Notes under the pieces: generated by a model
What the model was told of the DNA's origin: nothing
What the model saw: only the letters and a program-made list of their open reading frames with translations
The model's database searches: none
Shown: positions 1 through 5,063 of the stretch, piece by piece
Layout: every line of letters begins with the position of its first letter
Position numbering within the stretch: position 1 is the stretch's first letter
Translations under genes and position numbers: made by a program
From: Oscillospiraceae bacterium
GTDB taxonomy: Bacteria; Bacillota; Clostridia; Clostridiales; Clostridiaceae
Reading direction: 5' to 3'
Length of the DNA: 5,520 bases
Assembly: GCA_009785875.1 (NCBI GenBank)
Contig: WQUF01000180.1
Span: forward strand, 1 to 5,520

Positions 1-489
1 GGTGATATATTAAAATGGTCAAGCTTCACTATAATATTTCTCATGCTATTTCAATTGACCTCTGCTATACTACAATCAATTGGTAGGGTCAATGTTCCTG
101 TTAAACATTTAATAATTGGATGTGTTTTTAAGTTTTTTATATCTTGGTTTTTAACTTCAATACCCCAATTAAATATCTTTGGATCTATTATAGGCAGTAT
201 AGTAGGATACCTTATTCCATGCATATTGAATTTCATAGTCTTAAAGAAGACAATAAATAACTACATAAATATAAATGAATCATTAATAAAACCACTAATA
301 TCAACTGCGGCTATGGCTTTTTCTTTAATCATAATGTATAATTTTATAAAAAACAGTATTAGCAGCGTGAACATTTTGACAGTAGTAATTGTAATATTTT
401 CCGCAATTATTTACGTAATAGTATTGATAATTACTGGGGTTTTGGATTATCATAGTATTGTTCGGAAGTTAGAAATACAAAAGAGGTGA
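1..489 (+). CDS. SpoVB/YabM-like polysaccharide transporter (C-terminal part)
   Basis: The frame is open from the first base, so the gene starts upstream and 162 residues remain. The fragment is very hydrophobic, with about five membrane-spanning stretches near residues 7-27, 38-57, 64-85, 102-118 and 129-150, joined by short Asn/Lys-rich loops. It ends in a short basic tail. This fits the C-terminal half of the MATE/MVF superfamily (SpoVB, YabM, MurJ-like), whose members flip lipid-linked polysaccharide or peptidoglycan precursors across the membrane. The assignment rests on membrane topology and on position: in B. subtilis yabM lies directly upstream of yabN. I see no catalytic motif in this part. 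Its TGA stop (487-489) lies inside the ribosome binding site of the next gene, indicating cotranscription and probably coupled translation. An exact subfamily cannot be given from the fragment. Confidence 0.75.
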   Translation, partial: GDILKWSSFTIIFLMLFQLTSAILQSIGRVNVPVKHLIIGCVFKFFISWFLTSIPQLNIFGSIIGSIVGYLIPCILNFIVLKKTINNYININESLIKPLISTAAMAFSLIIMYNFIKNSISSVNILTVVIVIFSAIIYVIVLIITGVLDYHSIVRKLEIQKR

Positions 490-496
490 GCTGCCT

Positions 497-1507
497 TTGA
501 TACAGATAATTGGATTAGGACCAGGTTCTTCAGATAGTATTACTATTGGAACTTTGGAAATATTAAAAAAATCGAATAGGATCTTTTTAAGAACCTCGAT
601 GCATCCATGTGTTGATTTCATTAGATCTCAAGGTGTAGAGTTTCAAACATTAGATTTTTTATATGAATCCTCAAAAAGCTTTGAGGAGGTATATGAAAAA
701 ATAGCAAATTTAATAGCTGATGAGAGCTTTCTTTATTCTGAAGTTTGTTACGCTGTTCCTGGTAACCCGAAAGTTGCTGAAAAATCTGTGGAAATTTTAA
801 TAAACATATGTAAGCTTAAGAACATTGATTTTAAAGTTTATCCAGCAGTAAGTTTTTTAGACAATGTTTTTTATCGATTGAATTTAGATCCAATCGATGG
901 TATTCAGATACTAGACGGTGCTAATATTTTTGAATCAATTATTGACAGGAGAAAGGGAATAATAATTTGTCAAGTATATGATGAATTTATTGCTTCAGAC
1001 GTTAAAATATTTTTAAATAAATATTTTAATGATGAGAAACAAATCTATTTTCTAAAATCTTTAGGAATAGATGAAGACGAAGTTATAGAAAAAATTGAAC
1101 TAATGAACCTTGATAAAATGAAAGATATTGATCATCTCACTTCAGTTTATGTTCCTCCATCAAAAGACGAAATAGATTTTAAATATGATATATTTGATCT
1201 TATGAAAATCATTAGTTTTTTAGGAGGAGAAAACGAATGTGATTTTAATAAAAAACAAACAGGCAAAGATTTAATGAAATACTTGATTGAGGAAGTTTAT
1301 GATTTAGATTCTGCCATAAAAAATGATAATATTGCTAATATTATTGAAGAGATGGGAAATGTTCTCGTTAATATTATATTTTTATGCCAGTTAGAATCTT
1401 TTTATGATATGTTTGATTTTATCGATGTAACTGATAGCATTTGTAAAAAGTTAATTTATAGATATCCTCATATAGATAAGAATCACAAAAGATTTAGATA
1501 TTGTTAG
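497..1507 (+). CDS. yabN: YabN: tetrapyrrole methylase-like domain plus truncated MazG domain
   Basis: Residues 1-225 are an intact-looking tetrapyrrole (SAM-dependent) methylase-type domain: GLGPG at residues 6-10, AVPGNP at 86-91, PAVSFLD in the middle and HLTSVYVPP at 213-221, all hallmarks of YabN-type fusions. Residues 233-336 are one MazG (nucleoside triphosphate pyrophosphohydrolase) repeat with the usual skeleton: C-x-F at 248-250 for CPW, QT, EEVYD at 265-269, EEMGN at 284-288 and YPH at 323-325. Two of the four expected metal ligands differ (E to D at 269, D to N at 288). Full YabN proteins have about 480-490 residues and a second MazG repeat; here the frame stops at 336 and broken remains of that repeat follow. 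Start is TTG with AGGTGA seven bases upstream. The pyrophosphatase part is probably impaired; the substrate of the methylase-like part is not known. Confidence 0.85.
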   Translation: MIQIIGLGPGSSDSITIGTLEILKKSNRIFLRTSMHPCVDFIRSQGVEFQTLDFLYESSKSFEEVYEKIANLIADESFLYSEVCYAVPGNPKVAEKSVEILINICKLKNIDFKVYPAVSFLDNVFYRLNLDPIDGIQILDGANIFESIIDRRKGIIICQVYDEFIASDVKIFLNKYFNDEKQIYFLKSLGIDEDEVIEKIELMNLDKMKDIDHLTSVYVPPSKDEIDFKYDIFDLMKIISFLGGENECDFNKKQTGKDLMKYLIEEVYDLDSAIKNDNIANIIEEMGNVLVNIIFLCQLESFYDMFDFIDVTDSICKKLIYRYPHIDKNHKRFRYC

Positions 1508-1731
1508 TTAAAGACAGCTTAATAAATCAAATATTTTTATCAATTGTGACCATATAAATTATGAAATTAATGAATTTCTTATAGAAATTCATGAATACAA
1601 TGTTGAAAACAGGTCAACAATATTAAAGAAGTTAAGAGACGTACTACTTAGAGTTTAATCTGTCTAGAAATTTATTGACCTTAGTGTGTTGAAAGAAGGA
1701 TTTTAAATATTATTGCAGAAATAGCTAATTA
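1508..1731 (+). pseudogene. Decayed second MazG repeat of yabN
   Basis: No gene is intact here, but translation shows a fossil of the missing yabN 3' end. Frame 1512-1655 has 48 open codons with no start codon. It includes KSNIFINCDHIN, which resembles the K-A-x-x-V-G-F-D-W segment opening the second MazG repeat, and ends ILKKLRDVLLRV, resembling the E-E-L-G-D-L-L-F-S-V motif. A shift to a third frame at 1657 gives NLSRNLLTL, which continues as expected (VNLSRFL in the family). Further on, 1693-1725 reads KKDFKYYCRNS, like the terminal R-R-F-R-Y-I-E motif. In-frame stops and at least two frameshifts separate the pieces, and the linker between the repeats is mostly gone. The alignment was made by eye against family memory, so residue-level matches are approximate. 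Confidence 0.6.
1570..1592. repeat. Perfect 10-bp inverted repeat (hairpin, 3-base loop)
   Basis: ATGAATTTCT at 1570-1579 is followed by the loop TAT and its exact reverse complement at 1583-1592. Only two of the ten pairs are G-C and no T tract follows, so it is a poor terminator candidate. It lies inside the decayed MazG segment; a role is unknown and chance in AT-rich DNA is possible. Confidence 0.5.
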
Positions 1732-1763
1732 GTACTTATAAGATATCAAGGAGGTAAAATAAA

Positions 1764-2069
1764 ATGAATAAAGCTGAATTAATCACAAAAATGGCTGAAA
1801 AGTGTAAATTAACAAAAAAGGATACCGAATCTGCTTTAAAAGCTTTTATTGAAAGTGTTGAAGAAGGATTAAAAGGAAAAGAAAATAAAGTTCAATTAGT
1901 TGGATTTGGAACTTTTGAAGTTAAAAGAAGAGAAGCTAGAATTGGTAGAAATCCACGAACTAGAGAAGAAATAAAAATCCCAGCTTCAAATGTTGTTGTT
2001 TTTAAAGTTGGAAAAGACTTAAAAGAATCAGCAAAAGCCATTAAACTCGCTAAATCTAAAAAGAAATAA
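1764..2069 (+). CDS. hup: HU family DNA-binding protein
   Basis: HU is a small dimeric nucleoid protein that bends and compacts DNA. The protein starts MNKAELITKMAEK, carries GFGTFEV at residues 47-53, and has the beta-arm motif GRNPRT at 61-66 with Pro63, the residue that intercalates into DNA, then IPAS at 72-75. At 101 residues it exceeds the usual 90; the extra length is a Lys-rich tail (residues 91-101) likely to strengthen DNA contact. Residue 67 is Arg where Gly is usual (RNPRTGEEI), which adds charge to the arm. The ATG is preceded at eight bases by a near-ideal AAGGAGGT, suggesting strong translation. It sits between yabN and rqcP, a common clostridial arrangement, and a strong hairpin closes it. 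I found no convincing promoter directly upstream. Confidence 0.96.
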   Translation: MNKAELITKMAEKCKLTKKDTESALKAFIESVEEGLKGKENKVQLVGFGTFEVKRREARIGRNPRTREEIKIPASNVVVFKVGKDLKESAKAIKLAKSKKK

Positions 2070-2100
2070 TTAAAAGCCTGCTAGCAGGCTTTTAATTTTA
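2068..2100 (+). terminator. Rho-independent terminator after HU
   Basis: Positions 2068-2097 form a perfect 30-base palindrome centred between 2082 and 2083. The core stem is AAAAGCCTGC / GCAGGCTTTT, and the 3' side runs into AATTTTAATT. It overlaps the last two bases of the HU stop codon. The T tract is short and interrupted, so some read-through into rqcP is likely. Confidence 0.8.
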
Positions 2101-2121
2101 ATTGATGTGGAGATAAAAATT

Positions 2122-2364
2122 ATGAGATTAGATAAATTTTTAAAGACATCGAGAATAATTAAAAGAAGAACTGTGGCAAAAGGCGCCTGCGATAAGGATA
2201 ATGTATATGTAAATGGGAAGATGTCAAAACCAAGTACTATCGTCCAAGAAGGAGATATAATAGAAATTAAATTTGCAAATAGTGCTTTAAAAGTAAGAGT
2301 CTTAGATATAAAAATTGGAGCAAAAAAGGAAGATGCTCTTTCTTTATATGAAATTATAGAATAA
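2122..2364 (+). CDS. rqcP: RqcP (YabO), S4-domain ribosome quality control protein
   Basis: This 80-residue protein is an Hsp15/S4-type RNA-binding protein. RqcP binds the split 50S subunit carrying stalled nascent chain and tRNA and works with RqcH to add C-terminal alanine tails. It opens with the family signature MRLDKFLK and SRIIKRRTVAK, then VYVNG (residues 28-32) and GDIIEI (44-49), the standard S4 fold order. The ATG at 2122 is preferred: an upstream in-frame GTG at 2107 overlaps the ribosome binding site (GGAG at 2109-2112, nine bases before the ATG) and would add five residues before the conserved MRLDKFL. No strong separate promoter is visible, so expression may depend on read-through of the HU terminator or a weak site. 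Confidence 0.93.
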   Translation: MRLDKFLKTSRIIKRRTVAKGACDKDNVYVNGKMSKPSTIVQEGDIIEIKFANSALKVRVLDIKIGAKKEDALSLYEIIE

Positions 2365-2403
2365 TGATATTCAAGATTAATGTTTAATTTATAGCTTTTA
2401 TAT

Positions 2404-2433
2404 GTAATATGATAAAAAAATTTTTCATATAAT
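2404..2433 (+). promoter_or_regulatory. Probable sigma-E promoter of yabP-yabQ
   Basis: GTAATATG (2404-2411), a 14-base spacer and CATATAAT (2426-2433) match the sigma-E pattern (about GKCATATT, 13-15 bases, CATACAAT) at six of eight and seven of eight positions. yabP and yabQ are known sigma-E (mother-cell) genes in B. subtilis, and this site is 36 bases upstream of the yabP start. Confidence 0.65.
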
Positions 2434-2469
2434 ATATAAATAACAAAGTTAGATATCGGAGGTAAACCT

Positions 2470-2775
2470 GTGCAAAATAAAGAGCAGAATCCAATGGTTG
2501 GTCAAGTAAAAAAATCCAATTTATATATTGAAGATAGAAATAAACTTACTTTAGATGGAATTCAAGAAGTGATAAGTTTTAATGAAGAACAAATACATCT
2601 AAACACAAATTATGGTAAACTCTCCATTAAAGGTGAGAATTTAAAGATGAATAAACTTGATGTTGTAAATGGGAATATTTCCATATGTGGTATGATCAAT
2701 TCTCTTGCTTATTCATATACTGGTAGCAGTAAACCCAAAGAAAAGGATACTATTTTAAGAAGGATATTCAGATAA
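2470..2775 (+). CDS. yabP: Sporulation protein YabP
   Basis: A 101-residue protein of the YabP/YqfC family, small beta-rich proteins made in the mother cell during spore formation. Family features visible are the stretch LTLDGIQEVISF, then G-K-L-S-I-K-G-E-N-L (about residues 49-58), LDVVNG (63-68) and ISICG (70-74), ending in a basic tail (LRRIFR). The N-terminal 15 residues are polar and look disordered. Start is GTG at 2470 with GGAGG seven bases upstream. Its stop overlaps the yabQ ATG by one base (TAATG), so the two are translationally coupled, as in other spore formers. The upstream sigma-E-like promoter predicts sporulation-specific expression. The molecular activity of YabP is not known. 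Confidence 0.94.
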   Translation: MQNKEQNPMVGQVKKSNLYIEDRNKLTLDGIQEVISFNEEQIHLNTNYGKLSIKGENLKMNKLDVVNGNISICGMINSLAYSYTGSSKPKEKDTILRRIFR

Positions 2776-3167
2776 TGTTATTTACTTTAGATTTTCAATT
2801 AACACTGATGTTATTTAATATAATAAGTGGTTTATTCTTGGGTTTCACATATGATATATTTAAAGCTATTGAAAAAAATAATGAAACGAACAACATCATT
2901 AATATAATAGAGTGGGTATTATATTTTATTTTCATAACTATCAGTTATTATATAGCTCACATTTATTTTGTTAAAGCTTTTATAAGTTGGTATACAGTTT
3001 TTGTTTGTATCATAAGTTTCGTTTTTTATATGAAATTTTTGACAAGATTAATTAGGAGAATTCTAATTTCATTAACTTCGAATATTATGAGAATATTTTC
3101 AATAATCAGTAAATATATAAAGTTTCCTATTTATATGGTAAAAGCTATTTTTAAAAAAATATTCTAA
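2775..3167 (+). CDS. yabQ: Spore cortex biosynthesis protein YabQ
   Basis: A 130-residue integral membrane protein needed for cortex formation in B. subtilis, where it sits in the mother-cell membrane around the forespore. Three hydrophobic segments are visible (about residues 8-27, 44-65 and 69-88). After the first comes GFTYDIFKAI, which fits the G-x-x-Y-D-x-x-R/K signature of the family. The C-terminal third (90-130) is rich in Lys, Arg, Ile and Phe and probably lies on the cytoplasmic membrane face. ATG overlaps the yabP stop. The last part (SKYIKFPIYMVKAIFKK) is repeated in degenerate form just downstream of the stop codon, so this copy may have lost part of its tail. Confidence 0.9.
   Translation: MLFTLDFQLTLMLFNIISGLFLGFTYDIFKAIEKNNETNNIINIIEWVLYFIFITISYYIAHIYFVKAFISWYTVFVCIISFVFYMKFLTRLIRRILISLTSNIMRIFSIISKYIKFPIYMVKAIFKKIF
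3108..3163 (+). repeat. Imperfect direct repeat at the yabQ 3' end, copy A
   Basis: Copy A lies inside yabQ and pairs with 3191-3246, offset 83 bases. The first 20 bases match at 18 positions, and a later stretch TATGGTAAAAG matches TATGATAAAAG. Small indels separate the rest. Confidence 0.55.
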
Positions 3168-3190
3168 TACAGTTAAACTTTGATAAATTT

Positions 3191-3246
3191 AGAAAATATA
3201 TAAAATTTCCATTTTATTATGATAAAAGTTGTTAAAAAAGAATACT
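3191..3246 (+). repeat. Imperfect direct repeat downstream of yabQ, copy B
   Basis: Copy B is in the yabQ-divIC spacer. One frame reads FRKYIKFPFYYDK, close to SKYIKFPIYMVK at the YabQ end. From 3219 another frame reads MIKVVKKEYFGKN, the counterpart of MVKAIFKKIF. It looks like a former extension or duplication of the YabQ tail now outside the gene. Confidence 0.5.
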
Positions 3247-3260
3247 TTGGAAAAAACATC

Positions 3261-3289
3261 TTGAATAAATTAAAAAAAAGTTATAAAAT
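3261..3289 (+). promoter_or_regulatory. Candidate sigma-A promoter of divIC
   Basis: TTGAAT (3261-3266), a 17-base spacer and TAAAAT (3284-3289) match four of six and five of six sigma-A positions. A vegetative promoter here makes sense because divIC is needed in growth while yabPQ are sporulation genes. The surrounding AT richness makes chance matches common. Confidence 0.4.
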
Positions 3290-3316
3290 ATAAATAAAAA
3301 TATTACGAGGAATATT

Positions 3317-3595
3317 ATGAAAAAGAGATTAAGCTTTTTTTCCTTATTTAAATGGATTTTTATAATTTACATATCAATTTGCTTAGTAGTTCAACAGGTA
3401 AGCTCAATGAATTTAAAAAAGGAATTAAATACTCAAAATAATAAACTTGCGGAAGCAAAAAAACTAAATGAAAAATTACAGGATGAATATAAAATATCAG
3501 ATTCCGACAAATACATTGAAAGGATGGCTAGAGGATTGGATCTTATTAAAATTGGAGAAACTCCTGTAGTAATTAATAATGATGCAAGTAAATGA
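3317..3595 (+). CDS. divIC: Septum formation initiator DivIC (FtsB/DivIC family)
   Basis: A 92-residue bitopic membrane protein of the divisome; DivIC acts with FtsL and DivIB in assembly and activation of septal peptidoglycan synthesis. Seen in order: a short basic N-terminus (MKKR), a single membrane span at about residues 10-29, a coiled coil at about 33-60 (LKKELNTQNNKLAEAKKLNE), then the family motif YIERMARGLDLIKIGE at 66-81. The usual form of that motif is A-R-x-x-L-x-x-V-K-P-G-E; here it is one residue shorter and Pro is Ile, a mild divergence. ATG is preceded by GAGGAA at 3307-3312. The position between yabQ and yabR matches B. subtilis, which separates it from the paralog FtsL. Confidence 0.9.
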   Translation: MKKRLSFFSLFKWIFIIYISICLVVQQVSSMNLKKELNTQNNKLAEAKKLNEKLQDEYKISDSDKYIERMARGLDLIKIGETPVVINNDASK

Positions 3596-3630
3596 TTGTT
3601 TAACTTTTAAATTATTTATACATATATTAA

Positions 3631-3659
3631 TTGATCATATTATGATTGCTAAATCTAAT
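3631..3659 (+). promoter_or_regulatory. Candidate sigma-A promoter of yabR
   Basis: TTGATC (3631-3636), a 17-base spacer and TCTAAT (3654-3659) match four of six and five of six positions. A small inverted repeat, TTGCTA / TAGCAA (3646-3651 and 3659-3664, seven-base loop), overlaps the -10 element and could be an operator or a hairpin at the transcript start; neither is proven. Confidence 0.4.
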
Positions 3660-3702
3660 AGCAAACAAATTATTATATTATTCAAGGAGGATTTTTTTAA
3701 GT

Positions 3703-4116
3703 ATGGCCCTAAAGCCTGGAAGTGTTATGGACGGCAAAATTGTAAATATTGCTAATTTTGGAGCATTTGTGGATGTTGAAGGAAAGGTTGGACTTGTTCA
3801 TATTTCTGAAATTTCAACATCCTATGTAAAAAATATTAGGGATAAATACAAAGAAAATGATATTGTTAAAGTTAAGGTTTTATCTGTTGAAGAAAATGGA
3901 AAGATCAATCTTTCTATAAAACAAGCCATTGAAAGAACTGGTAAGTCTAAAGCTCCTGATGAGTTTGAATGGTCTGGCGATAAGAATAAAGTTACTTCTA
4001 TCAGCTTTGAGGATAGAATATCCAAATTCTTAAAAGATAGCGAGGAAAGACATCAAGACATCAAAAAGAACAATGAATCGAAAGTAAGGAGATATAAGAG
4101 GACCTCAAATTATTAA
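3703..4116 (+). CDS. yabR: YabR: S1 domain RNA-binding protein
   Basis: A 137-residue protein with one S1 (OB-fold) RNA-binding domain at residues 5-76. The S1 signatures are clear: G-x-V-M-D-G-K-I (6-13), NFGAFVDV (18-25), GLVHISEIS (30-38), VKVKVLSVE (55-63) and GKINLSIKQ (66-74). The remaining 60 residues are charged and mostly polar, with a basic end (SKVRRYKRTSNY) that may add RNA affinity. I chose the ATG at 3703, not the upstream TTG at 3646, because AAGGAGG at 3684-3690 precedes it and the conserved domain begins right after it; the 12-base spacing is slightly long. B. subtilis YabR is of the polynucleotide phosphorylase S1-domain type and may act on ribosomes or mRNA; the target is not established. 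Confidence 0.92.
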   Translation: MALKPGSVMDGKIVNIANFGAFVDVEGKVGLVHISEISTSYVKNIRDKYKENDIVKVKVLSVEENGKINLSIKQAIERTGKSKAPDEFEWSGDKNKVTSISFEDRISKFLKDSEERHQDIKKNNESKVRRYKRTSNY

Positions 4117-4135
4117 TAAAAAAAAATTATTTTTG

Positions 4136-4164
4136 TTGACATATGTCTTAAATGTAAGTATAAT
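4136..4164 (+). promoter_or_regulatory. Strong sigma-A promoter of the tRNA operon
   Basis: TTGACA (4136-4141), a 17-base spacer and TATAAT (4159-4164) are exact consensus matches, as expected for stable RNA genes. Transcription would start near 4171, about 19 bases before the first tRNA. Confidence 0.93.
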
Positions 4165-4189
4165 ATGATTTGTGGCAAATTAATAACCA

Positions 4190-4275
4190 GCTGAAGTGGC
4201 GGAACAGGCAGACGCACAGGACTTAAAATCCTGCGGGATTTAAACCCCGTACCGGTTCGATTCCGGTCTTCAGCA
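4190..4275 (+). tRNA. tRNA-Leu (anticodon UAA)
   Basis: An 86-base class II tRNA. The acceptor stem GCTGAAG (4190-4196) pairs with CTTCAGC (4268-4274), followed by discriminator A. The anticodon stem CAGGA/TCCTG encloses CTTAAAA with anticodon TAA at 4224-4226. A long variable arm (CGGG...CCCG) and T arm ACCGG-TTCGATT-CCGGT are present. The 3' CCA is not encoded. It reads UUA, a very frequent Leu codon in this AT-rich genome. Confidence 0.97.
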
Positions 4276-4283
4276 TTTAGTGT

Positions 4284-4359
<76 letters not shown>

Positions 4360-4366
4360 TTTTTTT

Positions 4367-4440
4367 GGCGGAATAGCTCAGGTGGCTAGAGCATTCGGTT
4401 CATACCCGAAGTGTCGTAGGTTCGAATCCTATTTCCGCTA
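4367..4440 (+). tRNA. Elongator tRNA-Met (anticodon CAU)
   Basis: A 74-base tRNA: acceptor GGCGGAA pairs with TTCCGCT with one G-U pair at the first position, D arm GCTC/GAGC, anticodon loop TTCATAC with CAT at 4401-4403, T arm GTAGG-TTCGAAT-CCTAT. No CCA is encoded. It resembles the B. subtilis elongator Met tRNA and not tRNA-Ile2, which also has a CAT anticodon. Confidence 0.93.
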
Positions 4441-4444
4441 TTTG

Positions 4445-4499
4445 AATCCTACAAACTTAGTAAATTAAGTAAATTAAGTTTGTAGGGTTTTTATTTTTT
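4445..4499 (+). terminator. Rho-independent terminator of the tRNA operon
   Basis: A 15-pair stem (4445-4459 with 4475-4489, one T-G pair) is built on CCTACAAACTTA / TAAGTTTGTAGG, with a 15-base loop containing a tandem TAAATTAAG repeat. A T-rich tract at 4488-4498 follows. Confidence 0.92.
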
Positions 4500-4713
4500 G
4501 TAAATATCAAAAATTTATATTTAATTATTTGTTCTTCTTATTATGAGGTTTAAATGCTTAAAAAAATATTGAGTAGAAAATTTAGTTGGTATAATTTTGA
4601 ATAATTGGTTTTTATTTATTTTTAATAAAAGTATATTTAAAATAGAAATGAGCAAAATAAAGTTGTCCCCTTCAAACTGAAATTAAACAAACTAGTAGGA
4701 GATGATTTTAAAA
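4500..4713 (+). promoter_or_regulatory. AT-rich spacer with candidate extended -10 promoter (4587-4595)
   Basis: This stretch holds no supportable ORF. TGGTATAAT at 4587-4595 is an exact extended -10 element (TGN-TATAAT) with a poor -35 match (TATTGA, 4567-4572, 17-18 bases away). It could drive the lipoprotein gene at 4714 with a leader of about 110 bases. The leader contains an unusual G/C island, GTTGTCCCC (4662-4670), but no hairpin I can defend. Confidence 0.4.
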
Positions 4714-4851
4714 GTGAAGAAGAGTAAAATATTTTTAGTGATAGCTGTTATAACATTAAGTTTAGGAGTTTATGGTTGTTATAGCCCTTGGGCAAATAGC
4801 GATATTAATGTAAATTTTGCTCAAGAAAGCTTGTATAATACTATAATTTAA
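4714..4851 (+). CDS. Small lipoprotein, possibly a truncated family copy
   Basis: A 45-residue ORF too short for routine calling. Residues 1-22 are a lipoprotein signal peptide: basic MKKSK, a hydrophobic core (IFLVIAVITLSL) and the lipobox V-Y-G-C with Cys22 as the expected lipidated residue. The mature part is only 24 residues (CYSPWANSDINVN onward) and then stops. Start is GTG with AGGAGATGA at 4697-4705; an in-frame ATG at 4702 overlaps that site and is less likely. The signal peptide matches that of the lipoprotein at 5064 at 16 of 22 positions, and NVN...YN continues the match in the mature part. The two genes also share 14 identical bases around the ribosome binding site. It is either a minimal lipoprotein or the 5' remnant of a longer copy. 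Function unknown. Confidence 0.55.
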   Translation: MKKSKIFLVIAVITLSLGVYGCYSPWANSDINVNFAQESLYNTII

Positions 4852-4913
4852 AGTAACAGTTGGAAATGTAAACCCTATTTCTCTGCATTAATCTATATTT
4901 GAATAAAACTAAC

Positions 4914-4956
4914 TAGTGTAGTATTTAAATTGGGAGTTTAAGGATGTTATCTCTAA
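4914..4956 (+). pseudogene. Remnant of a third lipoprotein gene copy
   Basis: From 4930 the translation reads LGV-stop-GCYL, against LGVYGCYS in the copy at 4714 and MGVYGCSY in the copy at 5064. Over 4930-4950, 18 of 21 bases match each of the two other copies; the lipobox Tyr codon TAT has become TAA. Upstream similarity fades by about 4914 and no start or long frame survives. It lies in the 212-base gap between the two lipoprotein genes. The rest of that gap is AT-rich, with only a weak promoter-like pair (TTAGAA at 4984, TAAAAT at 5007). Confidence 0.5.
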
Positions 4957-5063
4957 ATAATAAGCTAAATAAACACAAAAAAATTAGAAATATAAATTTT
5001 TTTGAATAAAATGAATGAGAATAATTAAACATCCAAAATTTGAATATTAGGAGATGATTTTGA

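Noticed and set aside
51..236. 61-codon minus-strand ORF
   Set aside because: Antisense to the transporter gene, with no ribosome binding site or family resemblance.
1675..1713. Sigma-A promoter for HU using TTGACC (1675) or TTGAAA (1689)
   Set aside because: No -10 element lies at acceptable spacing; the best TATTAT is only 13 bases from the second -35.
2107..2121. Upstream GTG start for rqcP
   Set aside because: The GTG overlaps the ribosome binding site of the ATG at 2122, where the conserved MRLDKFL begins.
3646..3702. Upstream TTG start for yabR
   Set aside because: The added 19 residues match no S1 protein, and the AAGGAGG site at 3684 lies inside this extension.
3822..4025. 67-codon minus-strand ORF
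   Set aside because: Mirror of the yabR coding sequence; no independent support.
4424..4451. Direct repeat GAATCCTA in the tRNA-Met T arm and the terminator stem, as an attachment site
   Set aside because: Only eight bases, 20 bases apart, and no integrase or island boundary is seen.
4861..4873. 13-base match TGGAAATGTAAAC to 5177-5189 as a fourth lipoprotein fragment
   Set aside because: Flanking sequence does not align, and a match of this length can arise by chance in AT-rich DNA.
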